The notes: generated by a model from the letters alone, not told the origin. DNA of 64,000 nt from Methanothrix soehngenii GP6 (GCF_000204415.1 NC_015416.1:1054001-1118000); one strand, 5' to 3'. Positions 1 to 9,297 are shown, counted from the stretch's first letter. Program-made: numbers and translations.

Positions 1-122
1 AGCTGCGCCATCAGATAAAAGAGCATATACATAAGAACAAAAATCACGCTCGAAATCTATGGAAGGCCATCTTCCTGGAAGCCTGGCTTAAAACCTTTTT
101 TCCCAACAGGAATCGGATGTAA
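1..122 (+). CDS. C-terminal end of an asparagine synthetase-like protein (partial)
   Basis: The frame beginning at base 3 is open from the window edge to a TAA at 120-122 and ends with a segment containing NLWKAIFLEAWLKTFF. This resembles the final helix of class-II asparagine synthetases (LWxLLxLExWLxxF). Such enzymes, which make asparagine from aspartate and glutamine, are often encoded inside surface-polysaccharide clusters, and a beta-helix protein and a flippase follow here. Only about 39 residues are visible, so the call rests on one short motif. Confidence 0.45.
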   Translation, partial: LRHQIKEHIHKNKNHARNLWKAIFLEAWLKTFFPNRNRM

Positions 123-172
123 GCCTCGAGGGCCAAGGCTCATGGACCCCGAGAGCCTTGAAATATTCTCAT

Positions 173-1492
173 TCAGACATCTGGAAGACCGAATCCATAC
201 GATCCCTGATTATTGAGCGTTCCCTCCACAATCATCGATCCAATGGAGGAAGAATAGCAGTACATGATATTAATGCTCGTCCCCGGAGCACAGTCTATGG
301 TATGCTTTGCAGGTATGAATACGGTTCCGATCAGCGTTGCCATTGCTGTGCTTGGATCGATGCCCCGGAGATAGGCGCAGGCATATGAGGCATTGACTGC
401 GCCCCCGCGCAGAGTTGCTGTCGCAGATCCCAATACATGCAATGCATAATATCCATCCAAAACGCAATTTTCAAGGGTTGCTGCCGTGGGACCATCGATG
501 TCGGCGTCTATATAAGATGCCCCTCCATAAGAGCTGGCTTTATTCCGGTCCGATTTGAAGAAGGACTCCTTGATATGGACTCCAATCGAGCTATGAATCA
601 ATAGACCATATGCATTCGGACTCGCAGTACAATCCATGTTGACGCTGGACATCTGCAGATCATTTATGCACCATATGGTGAGAGGGGAGGCAATGCACGA
701 TATGTCTTTTACCACAATGCGGTCTTTTGTCCGAGTTTGGTAATCGTTATTCCCATGGATTGTTAGCCCGGTTCTGCAGCGTTCAAAAACACAATCAGAG
801 ACAACAGTATCCTGTGCGGTATCAAGGAGTATGCCCTCCAGGCTGCAGTCTCTGGCAACTACATTGGTTATGGAAGAATGCGATTCAGATCCCATCCCAT
901 TATTTCCCAGGTACAAGCCGGTTCCATATGAGTTCTTAAACTCAAGGTTGTAGTAATTGCCGCCGGACCTGGGGCTGCCGGTCAATATCAGCGAAGCGCC
1001 ATCTTTGTACCATTGTTCCTGATTGTCCCTGTTGCCATCAAAGGTCATATTGGCAACAGTAAAGGCGGTAAAACCCGGATCCAGAGAGATTGCACGGTTG
1101 AGCATCATCGCTACAGGATGGCCGACGGAGAATTGGTTTGGTTTTAATTTTAGTACGGTTATGCCTGCCCCATAGCCGAAGATGTGGACATTCTTGTTGC
1201 CCAATATAGGAATGCAGATCCAGAAAGGATTCAAATCCCCTTCGTCCAAGTAGAATTGAGTGTCCGCGCTGAGAAGGTACTCCCCATTGGAGATTAAGAC
1301 ATTGCCATTATCGGGGACGAAAGTTATGGCCTCTGTTATTACTCGAGAGTCGTCAGTTCCAGCCACACCGCTGGAGATCACATTGCCACCAACATCCCTA
1401 GCAATGATCGATCCGCCTTCGATAGATACGATAACATGATATACAATATCATTCAAATTTTTTATATCAGATCCCTCTGATAGTGAGCTCAT
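173..1492 (-). CDS. right-handed beta-helix (pectate-lyase-like) protein
   Basis: 439 aa. The N-terminal part (about 20-70) contains a GGSIIARDVGGNVISSG stretch followed by DDSRVITEAI, the usual opening of pectate-lyase-3-like single-stranded beta-helix proteins. The rest alternates short strands with repeated Asn/Gly/Ser turns and phrases such as FDGNRDN and VVSDCVFERC, typical of parallel beta-helix coils. No signal peptide or catalytic triad is obvious, so activity cannot be named; carbohydrate binding or lysis at the cell surface is possible. The start is supported by a GGGAGG Shine-Dalgarno (complement of 1501-1506) eight bases upstream. It is convergent with the partial gene before it and divergent from the flippase. 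Confidence 0.7.
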   Translation of the reverse strand: MSSLSEGSDIKNLNDIVYHVIVSIEGGSIIARDVGGNVISSGVAGTDDSRVITEAITFVPDNGNVLISNGEYLLSADTQFYLDEGDLNPFWICIPILGNKNVHIFGYGAGITVLKLKPNQFSVGHPVAMMLNRAISLDPGFTAFTVANMTFDGNRDNQEQWYKDGASLILTGSPRSGGNYYNLEFKNSYGTGLYLGNNGMGSESHSSITNVVARDCSLEGILLDTAQDTVVSDCVFERCRTGLTIHGNNDYQTRTKDRIVVKDISCIASPLTIWCINDLQMSSVNMDCTASPNAYGLLIHSSIGVHIKESFFKSDRNKASSYGGASYIDADIDGPTAATLENCVLDGYYALHVLGSATATLRGGAVNASYACAYLRGIDPSTAMATLIGTVFIPAKHTIDCAPGTSINIMYCYSSSIGSMIVEGTLNNQGSYGFGLPDV

Positions 1493-1682
1493 TTTGCCGT
1501 CCTCCCAACATAATCAGGTCCACACCGATCTGCACAGTCATCAATTTTCTCCCAGTTGAGCGCAAGTGAACGCACCCTATCTGGCCGCAGACACCAGGCC
1601 TTTTCCGCTTCAGACTCAGTCCCGTAAAGGCAACAACGGCCATATTAGCACACTTGAGCCTCTAATACCTATTTCTCGTTGC

Positions 1683-1690
1683 TATATAAA
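1683..1690 (+). promoter_or_regulatory. TATA box upstream of the flippase gene
   Basis: TATATAAA in an AT-rich stretch. A start about 26 bases downstream (near 1711) would give a short leader before the first possible start codon at 1739 and a longer one before 1871. Prediction only. Confidence 0.4.
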
Positions 1691-1870
1691 TAACTTTTTG
1701 ATTTTTCGATATATGTAATAATGATCGTCTGACCATATATGGCTTGGGCTTTCGACTGCTCTTGCATGAAAGCATTTATACAACCAAGATCAGATACAAG
1801 ATTAGATACGAATCAGTGGCGTCCAATTCATAAATCTGGCCTACAATGTCTTATGGCCTGGAAACCAGTC

Positions 1871-3124
1871 ATGAACTTCAATCTGCACCGTTATCTGAGC
1901 TGCAAAGCAATCGCAGGAATGGCCGGAGATGGTTTATATAGAACATCCTTCTTCATGGCCTTCGCCAACATCATGAGCGCAGGATGCGGCTTCTTCTTCT
2001 GGATTATCGCTGCCAGGCTTTATGCCCTAGAGCAGGTGGGCCTGGCCACAGCGCTCATATCATCTCTTGCACTCGTCGCTCTCTTCTCAACCCTTGGCTT
2101 TGACTCCTCCATCATCCGCTTCCTTCCCCTGGAGGATAAGGGGAAGGTCATAAGTACGAGCTTTTTTGTTACCACCGGAGCCAGCATCATCTTCGGTGGA
2201 ATATGCATCTTACTGATGATGATTATGACTCCCTCCATGCCATTTTGGCAGGATCCGGGTAATTCTCTGGCCTTCATTCTGGTAGCAGCCCTGAACTCAA
2301 TCGCTGTCATGGGAGGATACGCCTTTGTTGCTGACAGAAAAGCGGACCATTACTTCTTGCAGAATCTCTTGCAGGCAATTCGAATTCCAGCCCTTGTGCC
2401 TCTCGCTTTCCTGGGCGTCTTCGGAATCTTCGGCGCTATTGGCCTGGGGTATTTGACCGCAGCGCTCTACAGCCTGACGAAGATTCAGCTGAGCATATGC
2501 CGGATCAGGCCACAGGCAGACCGGGAGTTCATACGCAAGTCCTTGCGATTCTCCTCTTTAAACTACCTCTCTAGCCTTCTATATGCTGCACCTACCCTCA
2601 TGATGCCCATACTGGTGCTGAGCCTGCTCGATGAAGCTGAAGCCGCAAAATACTATATCGCCTTCGCTCTGGGCACTCTGGTGCTTATCATCCCCAGCTC
2701 CTTTGGGACCTCCCTCTTTGTGGAGGGGAGTCATGGAAATAGCCTCAAGAAGAGCGCCTTTCGCGCAGGAGGCGCAAGCCTGATGATAATGCTCCCCGCC
2801 GTGTTGGTTCTCTTCTTCTATGGCGACCAGCTACTTGGACTTCTCAGGGGAGAGTACGTGGAGGGATTCGGCCTTCTGAAGATCATCGCCCTCTCTAGCT
2901 TTCCTGTGGCCTGTTATTCCCTATTCATCCCCATTCAGAATGTGAGGATGAGGGTTGAGAGCATAGTGAAGCTGAATGCCCTCAGGTGCATCCTGCTACT
3001 TGGATTGAGCTATGTTATGGTAAATCGATACGGCATCCTGGGAGCTGGATATGCCTGGATGATAACCTATATGGTGATCGTTATTTGGGTGGGATGGGTG
3101 GCATTAAAGGAAAAGTGGATTTGA
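1871..3124 (+). CDS. polysaccharide flippase / O-antigen-type exporter (Wzx-like, MOP superfamily)
   Basis: About 417 aa from the chosen ATG; an in-frame ATG at 1739 would add 44 residues that look unlike a flippase N-terminus. The protein has about 12 hydrophobic helices, beginning with SFFMAFANIMSAGCGFFFWI and then a typical YALEQVGLATALISSLALVA segment. The glycine/serine-rich early helices and length fit polytopic lipid-linked oligosaccharide flippases. It likely moves lipid-linked sugars across the cytoplasmic membrane for glycan or S-layer glycosylation. The neighbouring beta-helix and asparagine-synthetase genes fit a cell-surface glycan locus. Confidence 0.75.
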   Translation: MNFNLHRYLSCKAIAGMAGDGLYRTSFFMAFANIMSAGCGFFFWIIAARLYALEQVGLATALISSLALVALFSTLGFDSSIIRFLPLEDKGKVISTSFFVTTGASIIFGGICILLMMIMTPSMPFWQDPGNSLAFILVAALNSIAVMGGYAFVADRKADHYFLQNLLQAIRIPALVPLAFLGVFGIFGAIGLGYLTAALYSLTKIQLSICRIRPQADREFIRKSLRFSSLNYLSSLLYAAPTLMMPILVLSLLDEAEAAKYYIAFALGTLVLIIPSSFGTSLFVEGSHGNSLKKSAFRAGGASLMIMLPAVLVLFFYGDQLLGLLRGEYVEGFGLLKIIALSSFPVACYSLFIPIQNVRMRVESIVKLNALRCILLLGLSYVMVNRYGILGAGYAWMITYMVIVIWVGWVALKEKWI

Positions 3125-3132
3125 AATTATAT

Positions 3133-3495
3133 TTAAAGAAGCTGAGTTACCGACCTTGCTGAGACATTGAGGATACGGGTGGTTATCTCAATAAACAAAA
3201 TCTCCTGTTGGTGCCGATCGATCCCGAATGCATCGCTTATCAACTGTTTTTCCATCTCCAGGGCGATTAATCTCGTTTGCACCTGGGTGATTTTATGATG
3301 CTTGCCGAGTTCTGCAATGACATTCATAAAATAGCCAACGCTGTGCAACCTATCAGAGGAGAGGCTCTTGACAAGACCGCACTCCGTACAATATGGATGG
3401 GGCTTGAGTCCTCGATCCCGCCCTTCAAAGTAATGGGGTAGCCAGATCTTCTCCTTGCTCCCTGATATCTTATGTTCGCAGCAATTCATACTCAT
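3133..3495 (-). CDS. small protein with CxxC zinc-ribbon-like N-terminus, function unknown
   Basis: 120 aa. Residues 5-40 contain CCEH and a later HPYCTECGL, enough Cys/His for one zinc site. The remainder (about 50-110) is predicted helical and rich in Ile/Leu/Gln. I do not recognise the family. It converges on the flippase gene with an eight-base gap. A zinc-dependent nucleic-acid or protein-binding role is only a guess from the Cys pattern. Confidence 0.55.
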   Translation of the reverse strand: MSMNCCEHKISGSKEKIWLPHYFEGRDRGLKPHPYCTECGLVKSLSSDRLHSVGYFMNVIAELGKHHKITQVQTRLIALEMEKQLISDAFGIDRHQQEILFIEITTRILNVSARSVTQLL

Positions 3496-3911
3496 ACCAT
3501 AAGGAGTTCAAGAGCTTTAAAAAACCATTGGTTAAATTATGGAACTGCGAGACAATTGCAGTATCATGGGAAGGATGCCGTATATGAGAGGCAAATTTTT
3601 TTAATGACATTTTATTAAACTTTTATATAACATGACGTTAGGATTTTAACCAGAGCAATATATATTTAAAATTATAATTTTTTTGTTTAATAATAGTATT
3701 CCTTGATAAAATGCTTTGATGAACCTTTGCGCGATAATCGATTCCTTAGAGTAGGACTACAATCTGTCGGAATCAAAACGTAGAAGCCATACCCTTTATC
3801 GGCGGGGAGTAGTCACCCACCGCAAAAGGCAAATAGAAAAGTAGAAATGGATTTCAGGCTATTGCTGCTATCAAAGAATCCCAGATCGAATACACACCAG
3901 GACATCTGAAC
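3496..3911. other. AT-rich intergenic stretch holding an IS remnant
   Basis: About 416 bases, strongly AT-rich from 3590 to 3710 with several TATA-like runs. Apart from the tnpB-end scrap at 3741-3816, I see no gene or RNA. Confidence 0.5.
3741..3816 (+). pseudogene. remnant of the 3' end of an IS605-type tnpB and its right end
   Basis: The bases translate as VGLQSVGIKT before a frameshift. They match the end of the intact tnpB at 23.5 kb almost base for base (GGACTACAATCTGTCGGAAT is shared) and continue through GTAGAAGCC to a terminal GTCAC. Nothing else of the element is present. The shared sequence stops exactly at GTCAC, which helps fix the right boundary of the complete element. Confidence 0.75.
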
Positions 3912-4415
3912 ATGTATGAACTCAACTACGATCTCTGGCAGGAGATGATCGAGGATATAGCTTTTGAATATGCGCCTCTCTTCTCCATCATGCATGAAGC
4001 AGCAAGAGAGCTACCCCTCTCCCGGGCTCTGATCGATGATCTTTTGAGAACAAGAGAGCGGAAGATATCGACAGAACCATGGCAAATGTGGCTTCAGATC
4101 GATCCGATCGATGACAATATCGGCGGTTTTAGAATCTACTTGATGGCCTCAGAGGAGCTGGATGCCATAAAAGAGCTTATGTCAGAGATTGCAGAAGATC
4201 ATGGAATCTCCCAGGAAGAGATAAATGCCTTTGAGGTTGAGCACGGTCTGGACATGCTGGGAGATGTCTTTGAGGTGATCAGAGATAGATACGAGATTCT
4301 TCCGGAGATCAGAGGAGGCAATATCATCTTTTCCCTGATGGCTTTCGACAGCCAGGATATAGACGACAGCAAGGGAAACGATATCTTCTGGAGCGGGGAG
4401 GCTTATACAAATTAG
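3912..4415 (+). CDS. acidic protein of unknown function
   Basis: 167 aa, acidic, with no membrane segments. Regular heptad-like helices cover about 1-60 and 90-130 (for example AIKELMSEIAEDHGISQEE). I do not recognise it. It lies alone between the tnpB remnant and a convergent glutamine amidotransferase. The ATG at 3912 is the first in frame and no clear Shine-Dalgarno precedes it. Codon use (AGA/CTC/ATC-rich) looks native, so it is probably real. Confidence 0.55.
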   Translation: MYELNYDLWQEMIEDIAFEYAPLFSIMHEAARELPLSRALIDDLLRTRERKISTEPWQMWLQIDPIDDNIGGFRIYLMASEELDAIKELMSEIAEDHGISQEEINAFEVEHGLDMLGDVFEVIRDRYEILPEIRGGNIIFSLMAFDSQDIDDSKGNDIFWSGEAYTN

Positions 4416-4457
4416 TTCAGCAAATGCTTAGGTAAGGCACAAAGATGGCAATCCGGA

Positions 4458-5159
4458 TCAATCCTGACCCACCATTAATTCGATGTTTTTCATAAAAATT
4501 CTTAAATGCTTGTATAACTCCTTTAGATGCTTTTCTGCAGAGAGCATATCCTCTGGCTCCTGCACGAACCTTCCTGGAGTCAATTCGTCCCCGCAGTTGT
4601 CTATCAGCCTTCGTATGCTTTGCCTGGACGACTCCAGATGAAATTGCAGTCCAACATTTCGCCCGATCTCAAAGGCCTGGTTAGCGCAGGCTGCAGTCGA
4701 TGCCAGCCCAGTCGCTCCTCTAGGCAGGTCAAATGTATCCCCATGCCATTGAAATGCCGTGAATCTATCAGGAAACCCCTTGAAAGCAGAAGAGCTAAAG
4801 GCAGCACGATTCAGCTTCACCTCATGCCAGCCGATCTCCCTATAGCGATTTTTATGCACCATTCCTCCCAGGATATCTGAGATCAGCTGGGCGCCAAGGC
4901 AGATTCCAAGAATAGTCTTCTTGCTATCCATAGCCCTGCGTATGAACCTCTTCTCCTCCGCCAGCCAAGGATAAAGATCCTCCTGGTAGATGTTCATCTC
5001 CCCACCTAAAACCAGCAGCAGATCAAAATCAGCATCTTTGGGGAGCCTCTCGCCCGCAAATATTTTAGTCCCGAAGACATCATGACCGGAATCTTCCGCC
5101 CAGAGGGCGATATTTGCCGGGTCCTCAAAGGGATTGTGCTGGATGTAGTGCAATCTCAT
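4458..5159 (-). CDS. class-I glutamine amidotransferase (GATase1, GMP-synthase-like)
   Basis: 233 aa single-domain GATase1. The nucleophile elbow is LGICLGAQ with Cys at about 87, and the His-Glu pair is in LQFHLES (His 174, Glu 176), so the triad is complete. FQWHGDTF (about 136-143) is characteristic of the stand-alone GuaA-like GATase subfamily (COG0518). It would release ammonia from glutamine or hydrolyse a gamma-glutamyl substrate; the acceptor is unknown because no synthetase domain or partner gene adjoins it. The sequence upstream to 5295 holds no gene. Confidence 0.85.
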   Translation of the reverse strand: MRLHYIQHNPFEDPANIALWAEDSGHDVFGTKIFAGERLPKDADFDLLLVLGGEMNIYQEDLYPWLAEEKRFIRRAMDSKKTILGICLGAQLISDILGGMVHKNRYREIGWHEVKLNRAAFSSSAFKGFPDRFTAFQWHGDTFDLPRGATGLASTAACANQAFEIGRNVGLQFHLESSRQSIRRLIDNCGDELTPGRFVQEPEDMLSAEKHLKELYKHLRIFMKNIELMVGQD

Positions 5160-5295
5160 CGCTCATCTCTCCCTGCATTACGATGGTCCTTGATAAGGTG
5201 AGAATAATGGATTATAGCTTTTTTTGAGAGGATTTAAGAAGATTTGAGGGGATGTATGAGAAATCCTTAGGTTTAAAAGTTCAAAACTATAAATT

Positions 5296-5751
5296 CTACT
5301 CGTTTTCTCTGAACAGATAAAACCTCGCCTCCCGGTAATTGACCAGCCTCCTGCCAAATCCAGCGAGCTGCGCTATCTCATCCTGCAAGGGCCGGACGAT
5401 GACATCCGCACCCACCGCAGCCGCCAGCTCCCCCATGGCAAGCTGCATCTCCAGAGGAGGGCGAATGGAGTAGATGAGGCCCGCTCCCTGATAGATCTCC
5501 CTCCGGGGGGCGAAGATGTCGTCCTTTTCCACCATCATGCCCGCCAGAAGCCTCTCCACCCGATCCGTAAGGATCACTTCCAGGCCCATATCCGACAGCC
5601 TCTGAGCAACATGGGGAAAATGGCCCACACCCACCTCCACCACCCTGCCAGGGTAGTTTTTGGCGATGAACTCCGCCAGGTCCCTGGCAGCCGTCTGTCC
5701 CGTCATCTTGGTTGCCACTTCTCGTCTGATCATTCTTATCTCTATCCGCAA
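5296..5751 (-). CDS. UPF0146 family protein (Rossmann-like)
   Basis: 151 aa. VVEVGVGHFPHVAQRL (about 37-52) followed by VILTDRVE is the degenerate SAM-binding-like Rossmann motif of UPF0146, an archaeal family of unknown function. Later in-frame ATGs at 5733 or 5706 would give the more usual family N-terminus, since most members begin just before the DLAEFIAKNYPG helix. It is divergent from ftsZ with a 54-base intergenic region, which must hold both promoters. Confidence 0.75.
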   Translation of the reverse strand: MRIEIRMIRREVATKMTGQTAARDLAEFIAKNYPGRVVEVGVGHFPHVAQRLSDMGLEVILTDRVERLLAGMMVEKDDIFAPRREIYQGAGLIYSIRPPLEMQLAMGELAAAVGADVIVRPLQDEIAQLAGFGRRLVNYREARFYLFRENE

Positions 5752-5805
5752 TTGTTATTAACAGATGGCACTAATTGATTATGAGAAAGCAATGAAGGGA
5801 TAGGG

Positions 5806-6888
5806 ATGGAACTTGATATACGGGAGGCCATGGATTTTTCAAATTCAGGCGACGACTTCGGTATCCCCAGAATACTGATCGTGGGCTGTGGCGGCGCAGG
5901 CGGAAACACCATCAACAGACTCAAAAGAATGGGCCTGATGGGGGCGAAGACCATAGCCATAAACACCGACCGCCAGCACCTGGAGACCGTCTCTGCGGAT
6001 GAGAAGATGCTGATTGGCCGGAAGCTCACCCGGGGGATGGGAGCAGGAGGAGACCCCGAGGTGGGAAGGAAGGCGGCGGAGAGCGCAAGAACGGACATCG
6101 AGGACCTCTTGCGCGGCGCAGACCTGGTATTCGTCCTCGCGGGCATGGGTGGAGGCACTGGCACCGGCTCAGCGCCGGTGGTGGCAAGAATTGCCAGGCA
6201 AGAGGGCGCCCTGGTGGTGGCCATGGTCACCACGCCATTTCACATGGAGAGGAAGAGGATCTTCATCGCCGAGGAAGGCCTGGAGAACCTGCGCAATTAC
6301 GCAAACACCTCCATTGTGATGGACAACAATCGCCTGCTGGAGCGCGCCCCCCACCTGCCCTTCCAGGAAGCATTCTCTCTGGTCGACGGTATTACAGGCG
6401 AGATCATCCAGGGGATCTGCGAGACATTGACCACCCCCTCGCTAATCAACCTGGATTATGCCGATGTGCACACCATCATGAACACCGGCGGGGCCAGCTT
6501 TATGCTGGTAGGAGAGGGGAGCATGAAGAAGAGCCCGGAGAATATCGTCCGCTCCGCTCTGAACAATCCCCTCCTGGACGTGGAGCTCAGAGGTGCAAAA
6601 GCCTGTCTGCTGCACATTGACGGTGGACCGGATATGACCCTGAAGGAGGCAGCTTCCATCGCCAGCAGCCTAACCCAGGACCTTGACCCGAGGGCGAATG
6701 TCATCTGGGGGGCAAAGATCAAGCCTGAGCTCAAGGGCAGGGTGAAGCTGATGGCCATAATAACCGGGGTGAAATCTGCCCAGGTGCTGGGGTCAACCGA
6801 GGCGGGGATGGATCCACTGGAGGAGATGAGTCTGCCAGCCGATCGGTGCATTGGCCTTGCCCGGACAAGGACTGATGTCATAAAATGA
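5806..6888 (+). CDS. ftsZ: cell division GTPase FtsZ
   Basis: 360 aa. The nucleotide-binding T1 loop VGCGGAGGNT (26-35) and tubulin signature GGGTGTGSAP (about 115-124) are intact. The T7 loop region and the C-terminal tubulin fold follow, with only a short tail. FtsZ polymerises at mid-cell in a GTP-dependent ring. Length and the N-terminal leader of about 20 residues fit archaeal FtsZ (FtsZ1/FtsZ2 group) rather than CetZ. I cannot assign FtsZ1 versus FtsZ2 with confidence. It is divergent from the UPF0146 gene and followed within 33 bases by a small membrane ORF. Confidence 0.95.
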   Translation: MELDIREAMDFSNSGDDFGIPRILIVGCGGAGGNTINRLKRMGLMGAKTIAINTDRQHLETVSADEKMLIGRKLTRGMGAGGDPEVGRKAAESARTDIEDLLRGADLVFVLAGMGGGTGTGSAPVVARIARQEGALVVAMVTTPFHMERKRIFIAEEGLENLRNYANTSIVMDNNRLLERAPHLPFQEAFSLVDGITGEIIQGICETLTTPSLINLDYADVHTIMNTGGASFMLVGEGSMKKSPENIVRSALNNPLLDVELRGAKACLLHIDGGPDMTLKEAASIASSLTQDLDPRANVIWGAKIKPELKGRVKLMAIITGVKSAQVLGSTEAGMDPLEEMSLPADRCIGLARTRTDVIK

Positions 6889-6921
6889 GGATATTAGGGG
6901 AATAAAGATGAGCGTGATAGC

Positions 6922-7017
6922 ATGGATGAACTCTTGTTTCAGATAATGGCCTTAATCCTGGCGATAATCCTGGGCATTGCCGCGATCTACAGCATCCGCC
7001 TCTATCTGGAGATTTGA
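6922..7017 (+). CDS. 31-aa single-span membrane peptide candidate downstream of ftsZ
   Basis: ATG to TGA encoding MDELLFQIMALILAIILGIA and 11 more residues. There is one strongly hydrophobic helix flanked by acidic N-terminal and basic C-terminal residues (SIRLYLEI end). It starts 33 bases after the ftsZ stop on the same strand. The Shine-Dalgarno is weak (AAAGATGAG). Real small membrane proteins look like this, but chance ORFs of this size are common; conservation next to ftsZ would settle it. Confidence 0.4.
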   Translation: MDELLFQIMALILAIILGIAAIYSIRLYLEI

Positions 7018-7137
7018 GCGGAAAGCGGGTCATTTGGCTTTAGCTGCAAATTGCAGCTTTCAGGCTCAGCGTCCGAAGAAATAGCATCGCCACATGCAGT
7101 GCCCATTGCCAATTCGTTGGCGATATCCATGCCCCAT

Positions 7138-8397
7138 TCAGCCATGCCCTGCGGGGGTCAACCTCTGGAACTTCCAGAGCCGGTCCAGCCTGGCTGTGGC
7201 ATCCACACCCACCTTGGTGGTCATTCCCTCATTGCTCCTGGGGTCGAGAGTGCTGCCGCGCACATTGGGATAAAGAACTATATCCTCGTCACCACGCATG
7301 CGCGTAGCCAGGGCATACTCCAGGTCTCGAGGATCGTGAATATCGATATCTGAGTCCACTACCAGCACATGCTTCAAAGAGCGATGGGCCTTGATAGCGG
7401 CATCGATCGCTCTTCTGGCATCCTCCTCTGTCTCCTTCTCAATCTGCACCACGGCATGGAAGTAACAACATCCTCCCTCGGTAAGCATGACGTCCTTCAC
7501 CTTTGCCACCTTGGAGACCTCCCGGTAGATAAGCGGCTCATAGGGCACTCCCATCAGCATCTTGTGCTCACCTCCTGCAGGCAGAAGGCCATGATAGATG
7601 GGCTCATTGCACATCATCATCCTGGTTAGCCGGATGACCGGCTCCTGCCGGACCAGGTCCCGAGTGCCGGTGATGTCCACGAACGGCCCCTCCGGTGCCC
7701 TTTCAGTGGTGATGTATCCCTCTAAAACGATCTGTGCATGGGGAACAAGAACCCCATTATCCAGAGCAATCAGCTCCACATGAGAGCCTCGCAGGGCGGC
7801 AGCATAACAAAACTCCATCTCTGGAGGAACGCGGGTGGAGGCAGCCATCAATACCAGCGGATCCACTCCTATGGCCACAGCCACTGCAACTTCCTTGCCC
7901 TTGGCCAGAGCGGCCTCATAGAGCTGATGGGTATGCCTTCCCGGGACCAACCTTGCTGCCAGTCGATCTTTTCCCAGGACCATCAGGCGGTGAACGCAGG
8001 CATTGATTTTGTCCTCAAAGCGGCTCACCACCACTCCAGAGGTGATATAAGGGCCGCCGTCCCCCGGAAAGTAGGTCATGATGGGAAGCCTGCTGAGATC
8101 CGGTTGGGAGACATTCTCCATGAAACTGGACCAATCCACCTCTCGCACGGGACCCTGGCATCCGATCTGGGATAGGTGGCGGACCATATCCTCAGCAGGG
8201 ATGCCCAGGGCCCGGGCCAGGAGGTCCCTCGTCCCAAGGATATTCAGGCAGCACTTATGGCCGGAGACATCGTCAAATAGAATCGGCCCACTACCCCAGG
8301 ATCTCTCTGTGACCTCTTCAACGGGCGATACAGGGTCACGCACGTGGTTCATCAAACCTGACCCTTCCAGATCATCCAGAAAGCCCCTGAAGCTCAT
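7138..8397 (-). CDS. UbiD-family decarboxylase, probably anhydromevalonate phosphate decarboxylase
   Basis: 419 aa, full UbiD length. It begins MSFRGFLDDLEGSGLM and has LGTRDLLARALGI, the ITGTRDLVRQEPVIRLTRM block (about 241-260) and VVDSDIDIHDPRDLEYALAT, all typical of UbiD enzymes that use prenylated FMN. In methanogenic archaea the single UbiD protein of this length commonly decarboxylates trans-anhydromevalonate 5-phosphate in the archaeal mevalonate pathway; that substrate is inferred. An AAGGAGGG Shine-Dalgarno lies just upstream of the ATG. The next gene downstream on the other strand is the ftsZ-linked small ORF. Confidence 0.85.
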   Translation of the reverse strand: MSFRGFLDDLEGSGLMNHVRDPVSPVEEVTERSWGSGPILFDDVSGHKCCLNILGTRDLLARALGIPAEDMVRHLSQIGCQGPVREVDWSSFMENVSQPDLSRLPIMTYFPGDGGPYITSGVVVSRFEDKINACVHRLMVLGKDRLAARLVPGRHTHQLYEAALAKGKEVAVAVAIGVDPLVLMAASTRVPPEMEFCYAAALRGSHVELIALDNGVLVPHAQIVLEGYITTERAPEGPFVDITGTRDLVRQEPVIRLTRMMMCNEPIYHGLLPAGGEHKMLMGVPYEPLIYREVSKVAKVKDVMLTEGGCCYFHAVVQIEKETEEDARRAIDAAIKAHRSLKHVLVVDSDIDIHDPRDLEYALATRMRGDEDIVLYPNVRGSTLDPRSNEGMTTKVGVDATARLDRLWKFQRLTPAGHG

Positions 8398-8502
8398 GAT
8401 CTTACCCTCCTTTTTATTACGCTTGCCTTCATTCCGCCACCTTTTCTCATCTTTTTAATAATCTCTTGTCATTCTATCTCTTTCCACTATTTTAGATCCA
8501 TC

Positions 8503-9204
8503 TCACACCAGGAGCACAGCGATCAGACCGCTCAGGAATACACCGTCAAAGGTTCCAGCTCCGCCGATACTGGCCACTGGAGCCCCAAGGTCGCGGATCT
8601 TTCCCAGGTTGAGAATATCCGCCCCAAGCAGAGTGCCCAGGGTTCCTGCCGCATAAGCAATTAAGAAGATGAGATCATGAGGTGCGCCCAGCACATAGAC
8701 CATGAGGATCGCCGCCAGGGCGGCACAAAGGGGTGGGACCAGGGCAGGAGTCACTATCCCCAGCCCTCGAACCGGCCTCGCCACCCGGTTGGTGATGATG
8801 GCCACCAAGACAATGCCCGATAGTGCATAATAGATGGACTCTGGAAACCGGTAGATGAGTGCCATGGAGATCAATGAGGGAATCAGGGCCCCACCCACAT
8901 TTATGGCCAAAAGGGTATTGCAGCTCTTCACCACAGGGACATGATAAGATACGCCAAAGGCCCGAATGTGTCGTTCATGGACCATGGGAGTGCTGCACTC
9001 TAGGTTGGTCAATGGTATGTTTATGCTGGATCCAACCAGAGACGCCAAAAGCACAAAGAGGGCCTGGCTCCAGGAGAAACCGATCTTGGTGAAGGCTGTC
9101 CTGGCCAGATCAAGGAAAAGAAAGCTCACTACTATTGCAATCAAGAACGCGAAGCCCAGCATGATCAATATGCCAACTGGAGAGTAGATCAGACGGTTTT
9201 CCAT
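8503..9204 (-). CDS. DUF1614 family membrane protein
   Basis: 233 aa with about six to seven hydrophobic helices, starting GILIMLGFAFLIAIVVSFLF. NVGGALIPSLIS and the C-terminal SIGGAGTFDGVFLSGLIAVL are the hallmark glycine-rich segments of DUF1614, an integral membrane family of unknown function common in methanogens. It lies 105 bases upstream of the UbiD gene on the same strand and is divergent from aroB' (93 bases). Confidence 0.8.
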   Translation of the reverse strand: MENRLIYSPVGILIMLGFAFLIAIVVSFLFLDLARTAFTKIGFSWSQALFVLLASLVGSSINIPLTNLECSTPMVHERHIRAFGVSYHVPVVKSCNTLLAINVGGALIPSLISMALIYRFPESIYYALSGIVLVAIITNRVARPVRGLGIVTPALVPPLCAALAAILMVYVLGAPHDLIFLIAYAAGTLGTLLGADILNLGKIRDLGAPVASIGGAGTFDGVFLSGLIAVLLV

Positions 9205-9297
9205 TTTCCTCTATATTGCCATCCCAGGCGTATAACCTTTTGTATAAGGGCGTGCAGCTGCAAAAGAGATTTGTAATGGTATGTCAAAGAGTCGCAT

